Shown here: one piece after another, positions 18,753-27,617 of the stretch | Numbering within the stretch: position 1 is the stretch's first letter | How the letters are laid out: the number at the start of each line of letters is the position of its first letter | Source: Domibacillus sp. PGB-M46 | GTDB taxonomy: Bacteria; Bacillota; Bacilli; Bacillales; Domibacillaceae | DNA length: 64,000 nucleotides | NCBI RefSeq assembly: GCF_022668875.1 | Contig: NZ_JAKGCR010000005.1 | Location: 1 to 64,000, forward strand | Direction of reading: 5' to 3' | Notes under the pieces: model-generated | Databases searched by the model: none | Told to the model about the DNA's origin: nothing | The model's input: only the letters and a program-made list of their open reading frames with translations | Position numbers and translations under genes: made by a program

Positions 18753-19061
18753 GTGGAAAAACAGCCTTACTATATTGCAATCGCGAATGGAGAAATTCAA
18801 TCACAGCCGGATGTGTCCCCATGGAATTTTCGTATTTTTGCTAATGATAGGGAAATACAGTCGCTGCGTGAGCTATTAAATGGAATGAACCGGGAGGATT
18901 TTGGCTCGTTTTGGCGGGCGCACGTTCCGGCTATTCCGTATCATGAAGATCAAAACAATGACCGATATGACGACTATATGATGGCCGTATACGAAAAAAT
19001 CTATGAACTTGGAGATGAAGACGCACGACAACATATAAAAAAGTGGAGAAATAACGTATAA
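18753..19061 (+). CDS. Conserved protein of unknown function, about 100 residues
   Basis: A 102-residue acidic cytoplasmic protein starting with GTG six bases after AAAAGGAGGG. It contains SPWNFRIFANDREIQSLREL, a conserved-looking FWRAHVPAIPYHEDQNNDRYDD segment and a C-terminal helix. I recall homologues annotated loosely as hydrolases in Bacillus genomes, but no catalytic triad is visible. It precedes ytkD by 34 bases and may share its transcript. The divergent cre lies about 70 bases upstream, so CcpA could affect this gene too. Confidence 0.75.
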   Translation: MEKQPYYIAIANGEIQSQPDVSPWNFRIFANDREIQSLRELLNGMNREDFGSFWRAHVPAIPYHEDQNNDRYDDYMMAVYEKIYELGDEDARQHIKKWRNNV

Positions 19062-19095
19062 TAGAGAGAAAGCAAGCAGGGGTGAGGGATGCCGG

Positions 19096-19569
19096 TTGCA
19101 CAGTTTTACCGATCAAAATAATTATCCTGTTACGATGGTGTTTACAAAAGGAGCGTTTGGAAGGGTGCCGTCTCACGTTCTTGTTTTATGCCGACTCGAG
19201 CATTCTTGGCTTTTAACAAAACATAAAGTGCGAGGTCTTGAATGTCCGGGCGGAAAAAGAGAACCGGGTGAAACGCTTGAAGCAGCAGCCCGCAGGGAAG
19301 TGGCAGAAGAAACGGGGGCCGCGATATCCGGTTTGCACTTCATAGGTGAGTATTATGTTCATGCACCAGAGCAGCCGTTTTTAAAAGCGGTTTTTTTTGC
19401 GCACGTAACGGATATAAAAAAGAAACAAGATTATTTAGAAACAGACGGTCCATATATAGAAAAGGATGATTTGCTCGAGGCGCGCTTTGGAGCTCATTAT
19501 TCCTTTTTAATGAAAGATGAAATGATTCCGCTCGCGTTATCAGAAGTAAGGAGAAAGGGGCTGGTCTAA
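19096..19569 (+). CDS. ytkD: Nucleoside triphosphatase YtkD (Nudix)
   Basis: A Nudix hydrolase of 157 residues. In B. subtilis YtkD degrades 8-oxo-dGTP and other NTPs and protects from oxidative mutagenesis. The Nudix box is GGKREPGETLEAAARREVAEETGA with all essential Glu residues. The start is TTG 19096, behind GGTGAGG. The nearby ATG at 19089 is out of frame and stops quickly. The N-terminus HSFTDQNNYPVTM resembles the Bacillus YtkD start. The stop abuts ytmA. Confidence 0.88.
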   Translation: MHSFTDQNNYPVTMVFTKGAFGRVPSHVLVLCRLEHSWLLTKHKVRGLECPGGKREPGETLEAAARREVAEETGAAISGLHFIGEYYVHAPEQPFLKAVFFAHVTDIKKKQDYLETDGPYIEKDDLLEARFGAHYSFLMKDEMIPLALSEVRRKGLV

Positions 19570-20318
19570 TGGAGTGTATACCGTACCCATCGCCAAATCC
19601 ACATGTGCGTCTTTTCCTGGTTCATTATAAGTCTGCGGGTCTTTTAGTAAAAGGCTTTTTAGCGGAGCCGGCTGACCAGGAATCGTACGAAGGTTTTTTA
19701 TACTTGCGAGGCGGTATTAAAGGCATTGGCATGGTCCGGCCGTCAAGAGTCGCCGAATTCGCAGCAGAGGGATTTATTGTCTTTGCACCGTTTTACAGAG
19801 GCAATCGCGGCGGAGAAGGAAATGAAGACTTCGCAGGAGAAGACCGCGAAGATGCCTTTAGCGCTTTTGACCTTTTAAGAAATCATCCGCGTGTAAAAAA
19901 TGGCCGGATTCATGTGTTTGGCTTTTCACGGGGCGGCATCATGGCTCTTTGGACAGCCATCCACCGGCCGGTGTCTTCACTTGTTACATGGGGCGGCGTA
20001 TCCGACATGAAACTTACGTATGAAGAAAGAAAGGATATGCGCCGAATGATGAAGCGTGTGATCGGCGGAACGCCCCAAAAAGTGCCGGAGGCGTACGACT
20101 GGCGGACACCCCTGGAAGAAGCCGGCCAGATTACAGCGCCCGTGCTGATTATTCACGGCCGCAGTGACAAGAATGTATCGGTAGAGCATGCTTACCGGCT
20201 GAAAGAAGCTGTGCCGCATGCAGACACGATGTATTTGGATAAATATGATCATTACATACCGCCTGCGGTAAACCGTCAGATTGTCGGTTACATTGCAAAA
20301 TGGATAAAGGGGGACTAA
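19569..20318 (+). CDS. ytmA: Alpha/beta hydrolase YtmA (S9 prolyl oligopeptidase-like)
   Basis: A 249-residue single-domain alpha/beta hydrolase. The nucleophile elbow is GFSRGG, the acid is in HGRSDKNV, and the His is in KYDHYIPP. RNRGGEGNEDFAGEDREDAF is highly characteristic of B. subtilis YtmA. The ATG shares one base with the ytkD stop (TAATG). It is probably a serine peptidase or esterase with unknown substrate. It sits in the ytkD-ytmA-ytmB cluster, whose combined role is not known. Confidence 0.85.
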   Translation: MECIPYPSPNPHVRLFLVHYKSAGLLVKGFLAEPADQESYEGFLYLRGGIKGIGMVRPSRVAEFAAEGFIVFAPFYRGNRGGEGNEDFAGEDREDAFSAFDLLRNHPRVKNGRIHVFGFSRGGIMALWTAIHRPVSSLVTWGGVSDMKLTYEERKDMRRMMKRVIGGTPQKVPEAYDWRTPLEEAGQITAPVLIIHGRSDKNVSVEHAYRLKEAVPHADTMYLDKYDHYIPPAVNRQIVGYIAKWIKGD

Positions 20319-20322
20319 AATT

Positions 20323-20565
20323 ATGGGAATGCCTATGGAACTAAATACGATGATTGTCACAAAAGGAAATGAAGTACGGGAGGAAGAAAATCGGTTCGTT
20401 CTTCAAAAAGACGGCTACCGGCTGTATCCAATTGATATTCCAATTGCCGTGTTTAAAACAAAGGACAGCGAACAAAGCGGTACCGCCCTCATAAAAAAAG
20501 TAGAATGGCAGCAGGAGAAAACGACCATTACGTATACGCTCGTTTCTTTGAAATCAACGAATTAA
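20323..20565 (+). CDS. ytmB: DUF2584 protein YtmB
   Basis: An 80-residue soluble beta-rich protein of the DUF2584 family. The start MGMPMELNTMIVTKGNE and end TITYTLVSLKSTN are close to B. subtilis YtmB. AAGGGGGA precedes ATG 20323, four bases after the ytmA stop, so it is co-transcribed. Function unknown. A weak inverted repeat (about 20571-20600) and then the strong shared terminator follow. Confidence 0.85.
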   Translation: MGMPMELNTMIVTKGNEVREEENRFVLQKDGYRLYPIDIPIAVFKTKDSEQSGTALIKKVEWQQEKTTITYTLVSLKSTN

Positions 20566-20619
20566 AAATGAAAGCCTGAGAGACAATCCCTCGGGCTTTA
20601 TGAGTGTAGACGAAAAGTA

Positions 20620-20659
20620 AAAACGCCCGAAGGATTTTGATCCTTCGGGCGTTTTGTAT
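20620..20659. terminator. Bidirectional terminator between ytmB and pckA
   Basis: A 16-bp perfect stem (20620-20635 with 20640-20655) rich in GC, with A/T runs on both sides. It terminates both convergent genes. Confidence 0.9.
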
Positions 20660-20662
20660 GGG

Positions 20663-22252
20663 TTAAAGGAGCGGACCGCCTTTTTGGGCAATTTCATCTG
20701 CTATGCCGCTGAATTTTTTGAAGTTTTCCCGGAATTTTGCTGCTAATTCCTGCGCTTTTTGCATAAAGGCTTTTTCATCCGCCCATGCCTTGCGCGGAAT
20801 CAAAACATCATCCGGCACACCTGGAACATGAAGCGGAATTTCCAGGCCAAAAACTTTTGTTTTATAAGTTGGTGTGTGCGCCAATTCGCCTTCTAGAGCA
20901 GCTTGAATCATTGCACGCGTGTAGGAAAGCTTCATTCGTTCGCCAGTTCCATACTCGCCGCCTGTCCAGCCTGTGTTCACGAGGAAAACTTGCACATTTT
21001 GCTCATCGATTTTTTTGCCGAGCATTTCTGCATAAACCGTTGCATGCAGCGGCAGGAACGGTGACCCAAAGCAAGTAGAGAACGTTGCCTGAGGGCTTGT
21101 AATACCGCGTTCTGTACCAGCAAGTTTAGACGTATATCCGCTTAAAAAGTGGTACATTGCTTGTTCTTTCGACAGTTTGCTGATTGGAGGCAGCACACCA
21201 AACGCATCTGCAGTCAGGAAAATAATCGTATTCGGATGGCCGGCAACGCTCGGGTCTACAATATTATCAATGGCTTGAAGCGGGTAAGCGGCCCGTGTAT
21301 TTTCGGTTAATGTGTTATCGTCGTAATCCGGCTCCCGTGTTTTAGAATCAAGAACAACATTTTCAAGAACAGAGCCGAAACGAATCGCATCAAAAATTTG
21401 CGGTTCTTTTTCGCGTGTCAGGCCAATTGTCTTTGCATAGCAGCCGCCTTCAATATTGAACACTCCGTTGGCGGACCATCCATGTTCATCATCGCCGATC
21501 AAACGGCGGTTTGGATCAGCGGAAAGCGTCGTTTTTCCAGTACCCGAAAGACCAAAGAACAGGGCTACATCTCCTTCGTAGCCGACGTTTGCTGAGCAAT
21601 GCATTGGCAGTACGTTATTTTGCGGCAGAAGGTAGTTCATCACAGAAAAAATGGATTTTTTCATTTCACCGGCATATTCTGTGCCGCCAATAAGAATAAC
21701 ACGCTGTTCAAAGGAAACAATAATAAATGTTTCAGAGTTTGTGCCATCTGTAAGAGGATCCGCCTGGAAAGAAGGCGCTGACAAAATAGTGAAGCCCGCG
21801 TCATGTGCTCTAAGCTCTTCTTCTGTTGGACGAATGAATAATTGGTGCGCAAACAGGTTATGCCAGGCGTATTCATTTATAACCTGAATCGGAAGGCGGT
21901 GTTTTTGATCCGCGCCGGCAAAGCCTTTGAAAAGAAACAGTTCATCTTTTTCTTTTAAATGAGAAACCACTTTTTCATACAAGCGGTTAAATGCTTCTTC
22001 AGAAATCGGCTGGTTGACTGAACCCCAGTCTATGCTGTTTTCAACGGATGCTTCCCGGACAGTAAACTTGTCTTTTGGGGAGCGGCCTGTATATTTGCCT
22101 GTTTCGGCGCGAACAGCACCGGACGCGGTTAAAACACCTTCGCCGCGCTGAAGTACCTTTTCTACAAGAACCGGTACAGAAGGCTGAACGAGAATATTGG
22201 AGCCTTTGAGCAGCTCAGTTAATTCGCTGGAAACAGTTAAAGAGTTCATCAT
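20663..22252 (-). CDS. pckA: Phosphoenolpyruvate carboxykinase (ATP) PckA
   Basis: Converts oxaloacetate and ATP to phosphoenolpyruvate and CO2, the first step of gluconeogenesis. It has 529 residues. The kinase-1a P-loop [11 protein letters not shown] is near residue 245, preceded by PMHCSANVG with metal and substrate ligands, and by TGRSPKDKF. The start is ATG 22252, nine bases from AAAGGA, with a second ATG next to it; the TTG two codons upstream is too near the ribosome site. The promoter carries a CcpN-like operator, matching the known glycolytic repression of pckA in B. subtilis. Confidence 0.96.
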   Translation of the reverse strand: MMNSLTVSSELTELLKGSNILVQPSVPVLVEKVLQRGEGVLTASGAVRAETGKYTGRSPKDKFTVREASVENSIDWGSVNQPISEEAFNRLYEKVVSHLKEKDELFLFKGFAGADQKHRLPIQVINEYAWHNLFAHQLFIRPTEEELRAHDAGFTILSAPSFQADPLTDGTNSETFIIVSFEQRVILIGGTEYAGEMKKSIFSVMNYLLPQNNVLPMHCSANVGYEGDVALFFGLSGTGKTTLSADPNRRLIGDDEHGWSANGVFNIEGGCYAKTIGLTREKEPQIFDAIRFGSVLENVVLDSKTREPDYDDNTLTENTRAAYPLQAIDNIVDPSVAGHPNTIIFLTADAFGVLPPISKLSKEQAMYHFLSGYTSKLAGTERGITSPQATFSTCFGSPFLPLHATVYAEMLGKKIDEQNVQVFLVNTGWTGGEYGTGERMKLSYTRAMIQAALEGELAHTPTYKTKVFGLEIPLHVPGVPDDVLIPRKAWADEKAFMQKAQELAAKFRENFKKFSGIADEIAQKGGPLL

Positions 22253-22302
22253 GTACAACCATCCTTTATTTAAGTTTTAATGTGTTTGATTAACTTGAAA
22301 TT

Positions 22303-22330
22303 AGTATAACACATTGAAAAGAATAGTCTA
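22303..22330 (-). promoter_or_regulatory. pckA promoter with CcpN-like operator on the -10 box
   Basis: Minus strand: TAGACT (22325-22330), 16-bp spacer, TATACT (22303-22308). The sequence TGTGTTATACT (22303-22313) fits the CcpN consensus TRTGHYATAYW at every position and covers the -10 box, as at B. subtilis pckA and gapB. This implies repression during glycolysis and release on gluconeogenic substrates. No ccpN gene is in the window. Confidence 0.65.
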
Positions 22331-22471
22331 TACTATTGGATGAAATTTTTCGTATATTTTTATATTTTTTAGGCCATGCTACTAAATATGTGAATTAATT
22401 AAATAGGAAGAAAAGCGGGATACACAAAAAAGCATCTTTAAAAATTGTTTGCTTTTTGAAAGAGAAACGGG

Positions 22472-22500
22472 TTGACACGAAGCGCGATATTTCGTAACAT
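22472..22500 (+). promoter_or_regulatory. SigA promoter of metK
   Basis: TTGACA (22472-22477), 17-bp spacer, TAACAT (22495-22500), with the SAM riboswitch beginning about 16 bases downstream. 22383-22471 shows nothing else recognisable. Confidence 0.8.
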
Positions 22501-22516
22501 TGACACTTGAACGGAT

Positions 22517-22681
22517 ACTCTTATCCTGAGTTGGTGGAGGGACAGGCCCTGTGAAACCCAGCAACCTGCCGTACTTTACGGACAAGGTGCTAAACCTGAG
22601 CAAGGATCAGCCTTGGACGATAAGAGTGAAAGGCCCGAGTGAAAACAACCTTTCCTCTCTCAATGCCGGGAGAGTTTTTTT
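22517..22681 (+). promoter_or_regulatory. SAM-I (S-box) riboswitch with terminator
   Basis: The aptamer runs 22517-22627, closed by ACTCTTATC with GATAAGAGT. Core S-box motifs are present: GAGGGACAGGCCC, GAAACCCAGCAACC, AAGGTGCTAAACC. The expression platform ends in a hairpin (22655-22661 with 22668-22674) and seven T residues. High S-adenosylmethionine should favour the terminator and stop metK transcription. Confidence 0.95.
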
Positions 22682-22746
22682 ATTTTCTGGATCACCTGAG
22701 GGAAATGAGTACCGTACACACACTGATTTTAAGGAGGAATTTTTTC

Positions 22747-23943
22747 ATGACAAAACAGCGCCGCCTGTTTACATCAGAGTCCGTAACGGAAGGACATCCG
22801 GACAAAATCTGTGACCAGATTTCCGATGCGATTCTTGATGCCATTCTTGACAAAGATCCGAATGCCCGCGTGGCAGCGGAAACATCTGTAACAACTGGAC
22901 TTGTTCTTGTTGCAGGGGAGATTACCACTACTTCTTATGTGGATATTCCAAAAATCGTTCGTGAAACGGTAAAAGAAATCGGGTATGTTCGTGCAAAATA
23001 CGGATTTGACTCTGAAACAGCAGGGGTTTTAACATCTATCGATGAACAGTCACCTGATATTGCAGCAGGGGTTAACGTAGCTCTTGAAGCGCGTGAAGGC
23101 CAAATGACGGATAAAGAGCTTGATGAAATCGGTGCCGGAGACCAGGGCTTAATGTTCGGTTTTGCGTGTAACGAAACAGAAGAGCTTATGCCGCTTCCAA
23201 TCTCACTTGCTCATAAATTGGCACGCCGTTTAACAGAAGTGCGCAAAAACGAGACACTTGATTACCTTCGTCCAGATGGTAAAACGCAAGTAACAGTTGA
23301 GTACGATGAAAACGGCAAACCTGTTCGTGTTGATACAATCGTTATTTCTACGCAGCACCATCCAGAAGTAACACTTGAGCAAATTCAAAAAGAAATTCGC
23401 GAACAAGTAATTAATGAAGTGGTTCCAGCCGAATTAATCGACGCGGAAACAAAATTCTTTATTAACCCAACGGGCCGTTTCGTTATCGGCGGACCTCAAG
23501 GGGATGCAGGCTTAACAGGCCGTAAAATCATTGTAGATACGTACGGTGGATATGCACGTCATGGCGGCGGCGCATTCTCTGGTAAAGATCCAACAAAAGT
23601 TGACCGCTCTGCCGCTTATGCAGCACGTTATGTAGCGAAAAACATCGTAGCAGCAGGCCTTGCGGACAAATGTGAAGTACAGCTTGCTTATGCAATCGGT
23701 GTAGCACATCCGGTGTCAATTTCAGTTGATACTTTCGGAACCGGAACAGTAGCGGAAGAAGCGCTTGTTGACGTAATCCGTCAAAACTTCGATCTTCGTC
23801 CAGCAGGCATTATTAAAATGCTGGACCTTCGCCGTCCGATCTACCGTCAGACAGCAGCGTATGGCCACTTTGGCCGCACGGATGTAGATCTTCCGTGGGA
23901 ACGTACAGATAAAGCAGAAGCATTGAAAGCAGCTGCGAAGTAA
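22747..23943 (+). CDS. metK: S-adenosylmethionine synthetase MetK
   Basis: Makes S-adenosylmethionine from methionine and ATP. It has 398 residues in three alpha/beta repeats, with the signatures [23 protein letters not shown] and [16 protein letters not shown]. The start is ATG 22747 behind AAGGAGG; the longer open frame upstream is the riboswitch platform read through. Regulation is by the S-box leader in front. The terminator is shared with convergent ytoA. Confidence 0.98.
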   Translation: MTKQRRLFTSESVTEGHPDKICDQISDAILDAILDKDPNARVAAETSVTTGLVLVAGEITTTSYVDIPKIVRETVKEIGYVRAKYGFDSETAGVLTSIDEQSPDIAAGVNVALEAREGQMTDKELDEIGAGDQGLMFGFACNETEELMPLPISLAHKLARRLTEVRKNETLDYLRPDGKTQVTVEYDENGKPVRVDTIVISTQHHPEVTLEQIQKEIREQVINEVVPAELIDAETKFFINPTGRFVIGGPQGDAGLTGRKIIVDTYGGYARHGGGAFSGKDPTKVDRSAAYAARYVAKNIVAAGLADKCEVQLAYAIGVAHPVSISVDTFGTGTVAEEALVDVIRQNFDLRPAGIIKMLDLRRPIYRQTAAYGHFGRTDVDLPWERTDKAEALKAAAK

Positions 23944-23981
23944 AAAAAAACCATGCCCGAGTATTTGGGCATGGTTTTTTT
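23943..23981. terminator. Bidirectional terminator between metK and ytoA
   Basis: Stem CCATGCCC (23951-23958) with GGGCATGG (23967-23974), extended by A/T pairs on both sides to long A and T runs. Confidence 0.88.
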
Positions 23982-24492
23982 ATGCTTGAATAGATTTATA
24001 ATACTGGCCTTTTTCAGCGTATTCACGCACGATACGTTCCATGTCTTTGCGGTCTTCTTCATTTACATTTCGCACTACTTTAGCAGGCCGTCCGAAGGCC
24101 ATTGTATTTGGAGGAATCACCTTACCCGGCGGTACAAGGCTGCCCGCGCCGATAAATGCACCTTCTCCGATTTCGGCATTGTCTAAAATAATGGATCCCA
24201 TGCCGATTAGGGCGCCTTTTCGAATTTTACAGCTATGTAAGATCACTTGATGGCCAACTGTCACTGCATCTTCAATGACGAGCGGGTTGTTTGGACTTTG
24301 ATGAAGAACGGAATTGTCCTGGATATTCACTTTACTGCCAATGATCGTCGGTGCAACATCTCCACGTATAACGGTGTTATACCAAACAGTGGATTGTTCG
24401 CCGATCACGACATCTCCTGTAATCGTTGCGTAGTCCGCAACAAAAGCGGATTCAGCAATCACCGGCTGTTTATCTTTATACGGATAAATCAT
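23980..24492 (-). CDS. ytoA: Gamma-class carbonic anhydrase-like protein YtoA
   Basis: A 170-residue left-handed beta-helix hexapeptide-repeat protein. The three His of the gamma-carbonic anhydrase metal site appear in SVLHQ, VGHQ and ILHSC, and WYNTVIRGDVAP is a family mark. Whether the enzyme is active or only a homologue cannot be read from sequence; the Glu used for proton transfer in the archaeal prototype Cam is not evident. Minus-strand promoter TTGCTG (24543-24548)-18 bp-TATAAC (24519-24524). Confidence 0.88.
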   Translation of the reverse strand: MIYPYKDKQPVIAESAFVADYATITGDVVIGEQSTVWYNTVIRGDVAPTIIGSKVNIQDNSVLHQSPNNPLVIEDAVTVGHQVILHSCKIRKGALIGMGSIILDNAEIGEGAFIGAGSLVPPGKVIPPNTMAFGRPAKVVRNVNEEDRKDMERIVREYAEKGQYYKSIQA

Positions 24493-24518
24493 GGTTTAGG
24501 CCCCTTTCTTTTTTGTCT

Positions 24519-24562
24519 GTTATACCGTTTTATTTTATCGAACAGCAAAAGATTTGTATAAT
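24519..24562. promoter_or_regulatory. Overlapping divergent promoters of ytoA and ytpA
   Basis: Minus strand for ytoA: TTGCTG (24543-24548), 18 bp, TATAAC (24519-24524). Plus strand for ytpA: TTTATC (24534-24539), 17 bp, TATAAT (24557-24562). The two elements interleave, so RNA polymerase could occupy only one at a time. Confidence 0.6.
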
Positions 24563-24600
24563 AGAAAAAACGGTTGTCGTTTTTTGAAGGAGAGAGCATT

Positions 24601-25410
24601 ATGTGGAAATGGGAATGTGAAGAAAAGCCAAAAGGCGTGATTGTAATGGTGCATGGTGCCCTTGAACACCATGGCCGGTACGGCTGGCTTATTGAAATGT
24701 GGCGGCAAAACGGGTTTCATGTTGTCATGGGAGATCTGCCTGGGCAGGGAATGACTTCACGTGCAAAACGCGGCCACATTTCATCTTTTAAAGAATATAC
24801 GAATGAATTATCGGATTGGGTGCAGGCAGCATATCAATTTAACGTCCCTGTGTTTTTGCTGGGTCACAGTATGGGTGCGCTTGTGATTACCCGCTATTTA
24901 CAGGAGGAAAAGCCGGAGATCGCTGGGGTCATTATGTCGTCTCCTCTATTTAAAATGAAACATGTGCCGCCTAAGCATTTAAATGTGCTTACACACGGCT
25001 TAAATTCAATGACCCCGTCCTTGAAATTTGATTCAGGCATTACGTCTGAAATGGCGACCCGGAACGAAGAAATTTGGGCTTTTGATGCTGAAGACTCTTT
25101 GTTTGTCCGGAAAGTATCGGTTCGGTGGTACAGAGAAATTGTGCAGGCCATCAAAATCGCAACAGCTGGACCGGGAGAAGTGCCAGATATTCCCCACCTG
25201 ATTATGCAGGCGGGAGAAGACCGGATCACCGACGGAAGTACAGCCCGTTCATTTGCCAAAAAGCTGGAGCTGTCCGAGCTGCAATATAAGGAATGGCCGG
25301 GCCTTTATCATGAAATTTTTAACGAACCAGAGCGGGAAGATGTATTTCAATATGCCCTTGATTTTGTTCACAACCGATTGCGGTCACTCGGTTTTATTAT
25401 GGAAAAGTGA
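24601..25410 (+). CDS. ytpA: Lysophospholipase-like alpha/beta hydrolase YtpA
   Basis: A 269-residue monoglyceride lipase/lysophospholipase-type hydrolase. VMVHGALEHHGRY is the oxyanion region, GHSMGA the nucleophile elbow, AGEDRIT the acid region, and GLYHEIFNE carries the His. In B. subtilis YtpA is linked to bacilysocin formation from phosphatidylglycerol. The start is ATG 24601 behind AAGGAGAG. ytpB follows after nine bases in the same transcript. Confidence 0.88.
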   Translation: MWKWECEEKPKGVIVMVHGALEHHGRYGWLIEMWRQNGFHVVMGDLPGQGMTSRAKRGHISSFKEYTNELSDWVQAAYQFNVPVFLLGHSMGALVITRYLQEEKPEIAGVIMSSPLFKMKHVPPKHLNVLTHGLNSMTPSLKFDSGITSEMATRNEEIWAFDAEDSLFVRKVSVRWYREIVQAIKIATAGPGEVPDIPHLIMQAGEDRITDGSTARSFAKKLELSELQYKEWPGLYHEIFNEPEREDVFQYALDFVHNRLRSLGFIMEK

Positions 25411-25419
25411 GGTAAGAAC

Positions 25420-26496
25420 ATGACAGTCCCTACGAATTCGCTCCTGTTAATGCGAAAAATATATAAAACCATTTTCCCTGCTGTGAAAACGGAGTGGAGC
25501 AAATGGAAGGCATTGGCGGAACAAATACCCAATCCGGAACTGCGCAAGCAGGCAATGGACGTATATGAAAAAAAATACTTTCACTGCGAAGCAGGCGGTG
25601 TGATTTCAATGCTGGCCGGGAATAGCCAAAAAGAAGCGATCTCTTTTATTGTGCCTTATCAATTAATTTGTGATTATCTCGATAATTTATGCGACCAGAC
25701 CACATCATTTGATCCAAATGATTTCGCGGCGCTTCATGAAGCGCTGCGTGACTGTTTTTGTCCCGGCCAGCCTAAAAGCGATTATTATCGATTTCGTGAA
25801 ACCAAGAATGATGGCGGCTATTTAGATGCACTGGTTGATGGCTGCCGCCAGGTGGTGGAAGAAACACCTTCCTTTGCAGCGGCAAAACCGCATGTGCTGG
25901 ATTTAAGCCGCTATTACAGCGAATTGCAGATTCATAAGCATGTTCGTGAAGAAGAGCGGGAAGAGCGCTTGATTCGCTGGTTTGAGAGTTACAAAGTGGA
26001 TTTACCGGAAATGGAATGGTATGAGTTTGCTGCCTGCACGGGTTCGACAGTCGGTGTATACTGCCTAATGTCTTGTGCGATGCAGCCGGCGTTTACGCCT
26101 ACATACGCCAAAATGGTGCGTGACTGCTATTTCCCATATGTGCAGGGCATTCACATTTTGCTCGACTATTTTATTGACCAGGAAGAAGATATGGAAGATG
26201 GCGAGTTAAATTTCTGTACATACTACAACAGCGAAACAGAAATGATGGAACGATTTCTTTACTTCTTGCGCCAGGCAAAGAAAGGAACCGAACGGCTGCC
26301 GCACGCTAAGTTTCACTCATTTTTAATTGAGGGCATTGTGGCTGTTTACTTATCGGAAGAAAAAGCGGCTGGCAAAAAAAGCGTGCGTGGACATTGCCGC
26401 AAGCTTGTCCATACGGCTGGAGCGGCCAGTATTTTCTTTTATTGGAATGGCCGAACTTATAAAACATACCGGAAAATGCGCCAGGCCGGCCGGTAA
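25420..26496 (+). CDS. ytpB: Tetraprenyl-beta-curcumene synthase YtpB
   Basis: A large-terpene (class IB) cyclase of 358 residues, DUF2600. In B. subtilis it converts heptaprenyl/tetraprenyl diphosphate to sesquarterpene precursors found in spores. The first Asp-rich motif is CDYLDNLCDQ near residue 85, and a second acidic cluster is HILLDYFIDQEEDMEDG. The protein has no signal peptide. Its coupling with ytpA is conserved in Bacillus. Its polyprenyl substrate overlaps with the quinone pathway encoded elsewhere in the window. Confidence 0.9.
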   Translation: MTVPTNSLLLMRKIYKTIFPAVKTEWSKWKALAEQIPNPELRKQAMDVYEKKYFHCEAGGVISMLAGNSQKEAISFIVPYQLICDYLDNLCDQTTSFDPNDFAALHEALRDCFCPGQPKSDYYRFRETKNDGGYLDALVDGCRQVVEETPSFAAAKPHVLDLSRYYSELQIHKHVREEEREERLIRWFESYKVDLPEMEWYEFAACTGSTVGVYCLMSCAMQPAFTPTYAKMVRDCYFPYVQGIHILLDYFIDQEEDMEDGELNFCTYYNSETEMMERFLYFLRQAKKGTERLPHAKFHSFLIEGIVAVYLSEEKAAGKKSVRGHCRKLVHTAGAASIFFYWNGRTYKTYRKMRQAGR

Positions 26497-26509
26497 AAGG
26501 AGAGGGCAT

Positions 26510-27517
26510 ATGAAGCTTAGTATATTGGATCAGTCTCCCTTGTCGGAAGGACAAAGCGCCATGAAAGCTCTTCAGGAAACGGTAGAGCTGGCTCAATGGG
26601 CGGAAGAACTTGGATACGAACGGTTTTGGGTATCTGAGCATCATGATGCAGATACACTCGCCGGCTCTTCGCCAGAGGTGCTGCTCGGCCATTTGGCAGC
26701 AAAAACAAACAGCATTCGGCTTGGCTCAGGCGGTGTGATGCTGACACACTACAGCGCTTATAAAGTTGCTGAAAATTTTAAAGTACTGTCTGCGCTTGCT
26801 CCGGAGCGAATCGATCTAGGTGTAGGGCGGGCACCAGGCGGCATGCCGAGGGCTTCGTTTGCCCTGTCGAATGGCCGGAAGCGGGAAAAAGACCGCTTTC
26901 CGGAACAAATTGATGATGTGCTCGCTTATTTGTATGATCAGCCTGTTCCCCATCCGTATTCTGGTGTCAGGGCAACTCCTGCTCTTGAAGTACCGCCTGA
27001 TGTGTGGCTGCTTGGTTCAAGCCCGTCCAGTGCAGCGCTCGCTGCCCAAAAAGGGCTGCCTTACGTATTTGCTAAATTTATTAATGGCGACGGGGGGCCC
27101 GATGAGCTGGCTGAGTACCGGCGCACCTTTCAGCCGTCTTCTCATTTAAAGGAGCCAAAATCCGCTGTGGCCGTTTTTCTTGTATGTGCAGAGACAGATG
27201 AGGAAGCTGATTTTCTTGCGGGAAGCCTTGATCTGTCCCTGATGATGACCGGGCAGGGAATTCGCTCAACCGGCACACCTTCACCGGAAAAAGCAGCGTC
27301 TTACTCATATGGGAAGTTTGAGCGGATGCATGTTGAAGAAAACCGAAAGCGTATGATTGTGGGAGGACCGGACACTGTTCGAACGCAGCTGGAGGAATTA
27401 GCGGAAAAATGCGGGACGGATGAGATCATGGCTGTGACGATCTTGTTTGATTTTGAAAAAAAGAAACGCTCCTTTCAATTACTTGCTGAGGCGGTGGGTA
27501 ATAAAAAGCTCCTGTAA
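26510..27517 (+). CDS. LLM-class flavin-dependent oxidoreductase
   Basis: A 335-residue luciferase-like monooxygenase of the MsnO8/YtmO type. The start is MKLSILDQSPLSEGQ, with FWVSEHHD, the FMN-region RLGSGGVML and the LGVGRAPGG motif, and VGGPDTVRTQL near the end. It uses reduced flavin and oxygen on an unknown substrate. ATG 26510 follows AAAAGGAGAG and lies 13 bases after ytpB, so it is likely in the same operon. I give no symbol because Bacillaceae have several such paralogues. Confidence 0.85.
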   Translation: MKLSILDQSPLSEGQSAMKALQETVELAQWAEELGYERFWVSEHHDADTLAGSSPEVLLGHLAAKTNSIRLGSGGVMLTHYSAYKVAENFKVLSALAPERIDLGVGRAPGGMPRASFALSNGRKREKDRFPEQIDDVLAYLYDQPVPHPYSGVRATPALEVPPDVWLLGSSPSSAALAAQKGLPYVFAKFINGDGGPDELAEYRRTFQPSSHLKEPKSAVAVFLVCAETDEEADFLAGSLDLSLMMTGQGIRSTGTPSPEKAASYSYGKFERMHVEENRKRMIVGGPDTVRTQLEELAEKCGTDEIMAVTILFDFEKKKRSFQLLAEAVGNKKLL

Positions 27518-27530
27518 AAGGAGCTTTTTT
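27504..27530 (+). terminator. Terminator after the LLM oxidoreductase
   Basis: A 7-bp stem (27507-27513 with 27519-27525), extended by A/T pairs and followed by T residues. It overlaps the stop codon and separates the ytpA-ytpB operon from the iron-uptake operon. Confidence 0.78.
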
Positions 27531-27542
27531 AAAAAAATAACG

Positions 27543-27598
27543 TTGACAATGAGAATCATTTTCGATAAGATTTACCTAGTTATTGATAATCATTTTCA
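27543..27598 (+). promoter_or_regulatory. Iron-uptake promoter with two Fur boxes
   Basis: TTGACA (27543-27548), 17-bp spacer, TAAGAT (27566-27571). Fur box 1, TGAGAATCATTTTCG (27550-27564), fills the spacer. Fur box 2, TGATAATCATTTTCA (27584-27598), is one mismatch from the 7-1-7 consensus TGATAATNATTATCA and lies over the initial transcribed region. Repression by iron-loaded Fur is strongly predicted. Confidence 0.88.
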
Positions 27599-27617
27599 CT
27601 TAGAAAGGACGAACAAC

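Noticed and set aside
22639-22746. N-terminal extension of MetK
   Set aside because: It reads through the riboswitch terminator; ATG 22747 has AAGGAGG and the known protein start.
26327-26509. N-terminal extension of the LLM oxidoreductase
   Set aside because: It lies inside ytpB; the ATG at 26510 has the ribosome site and the family-type N-terminus.
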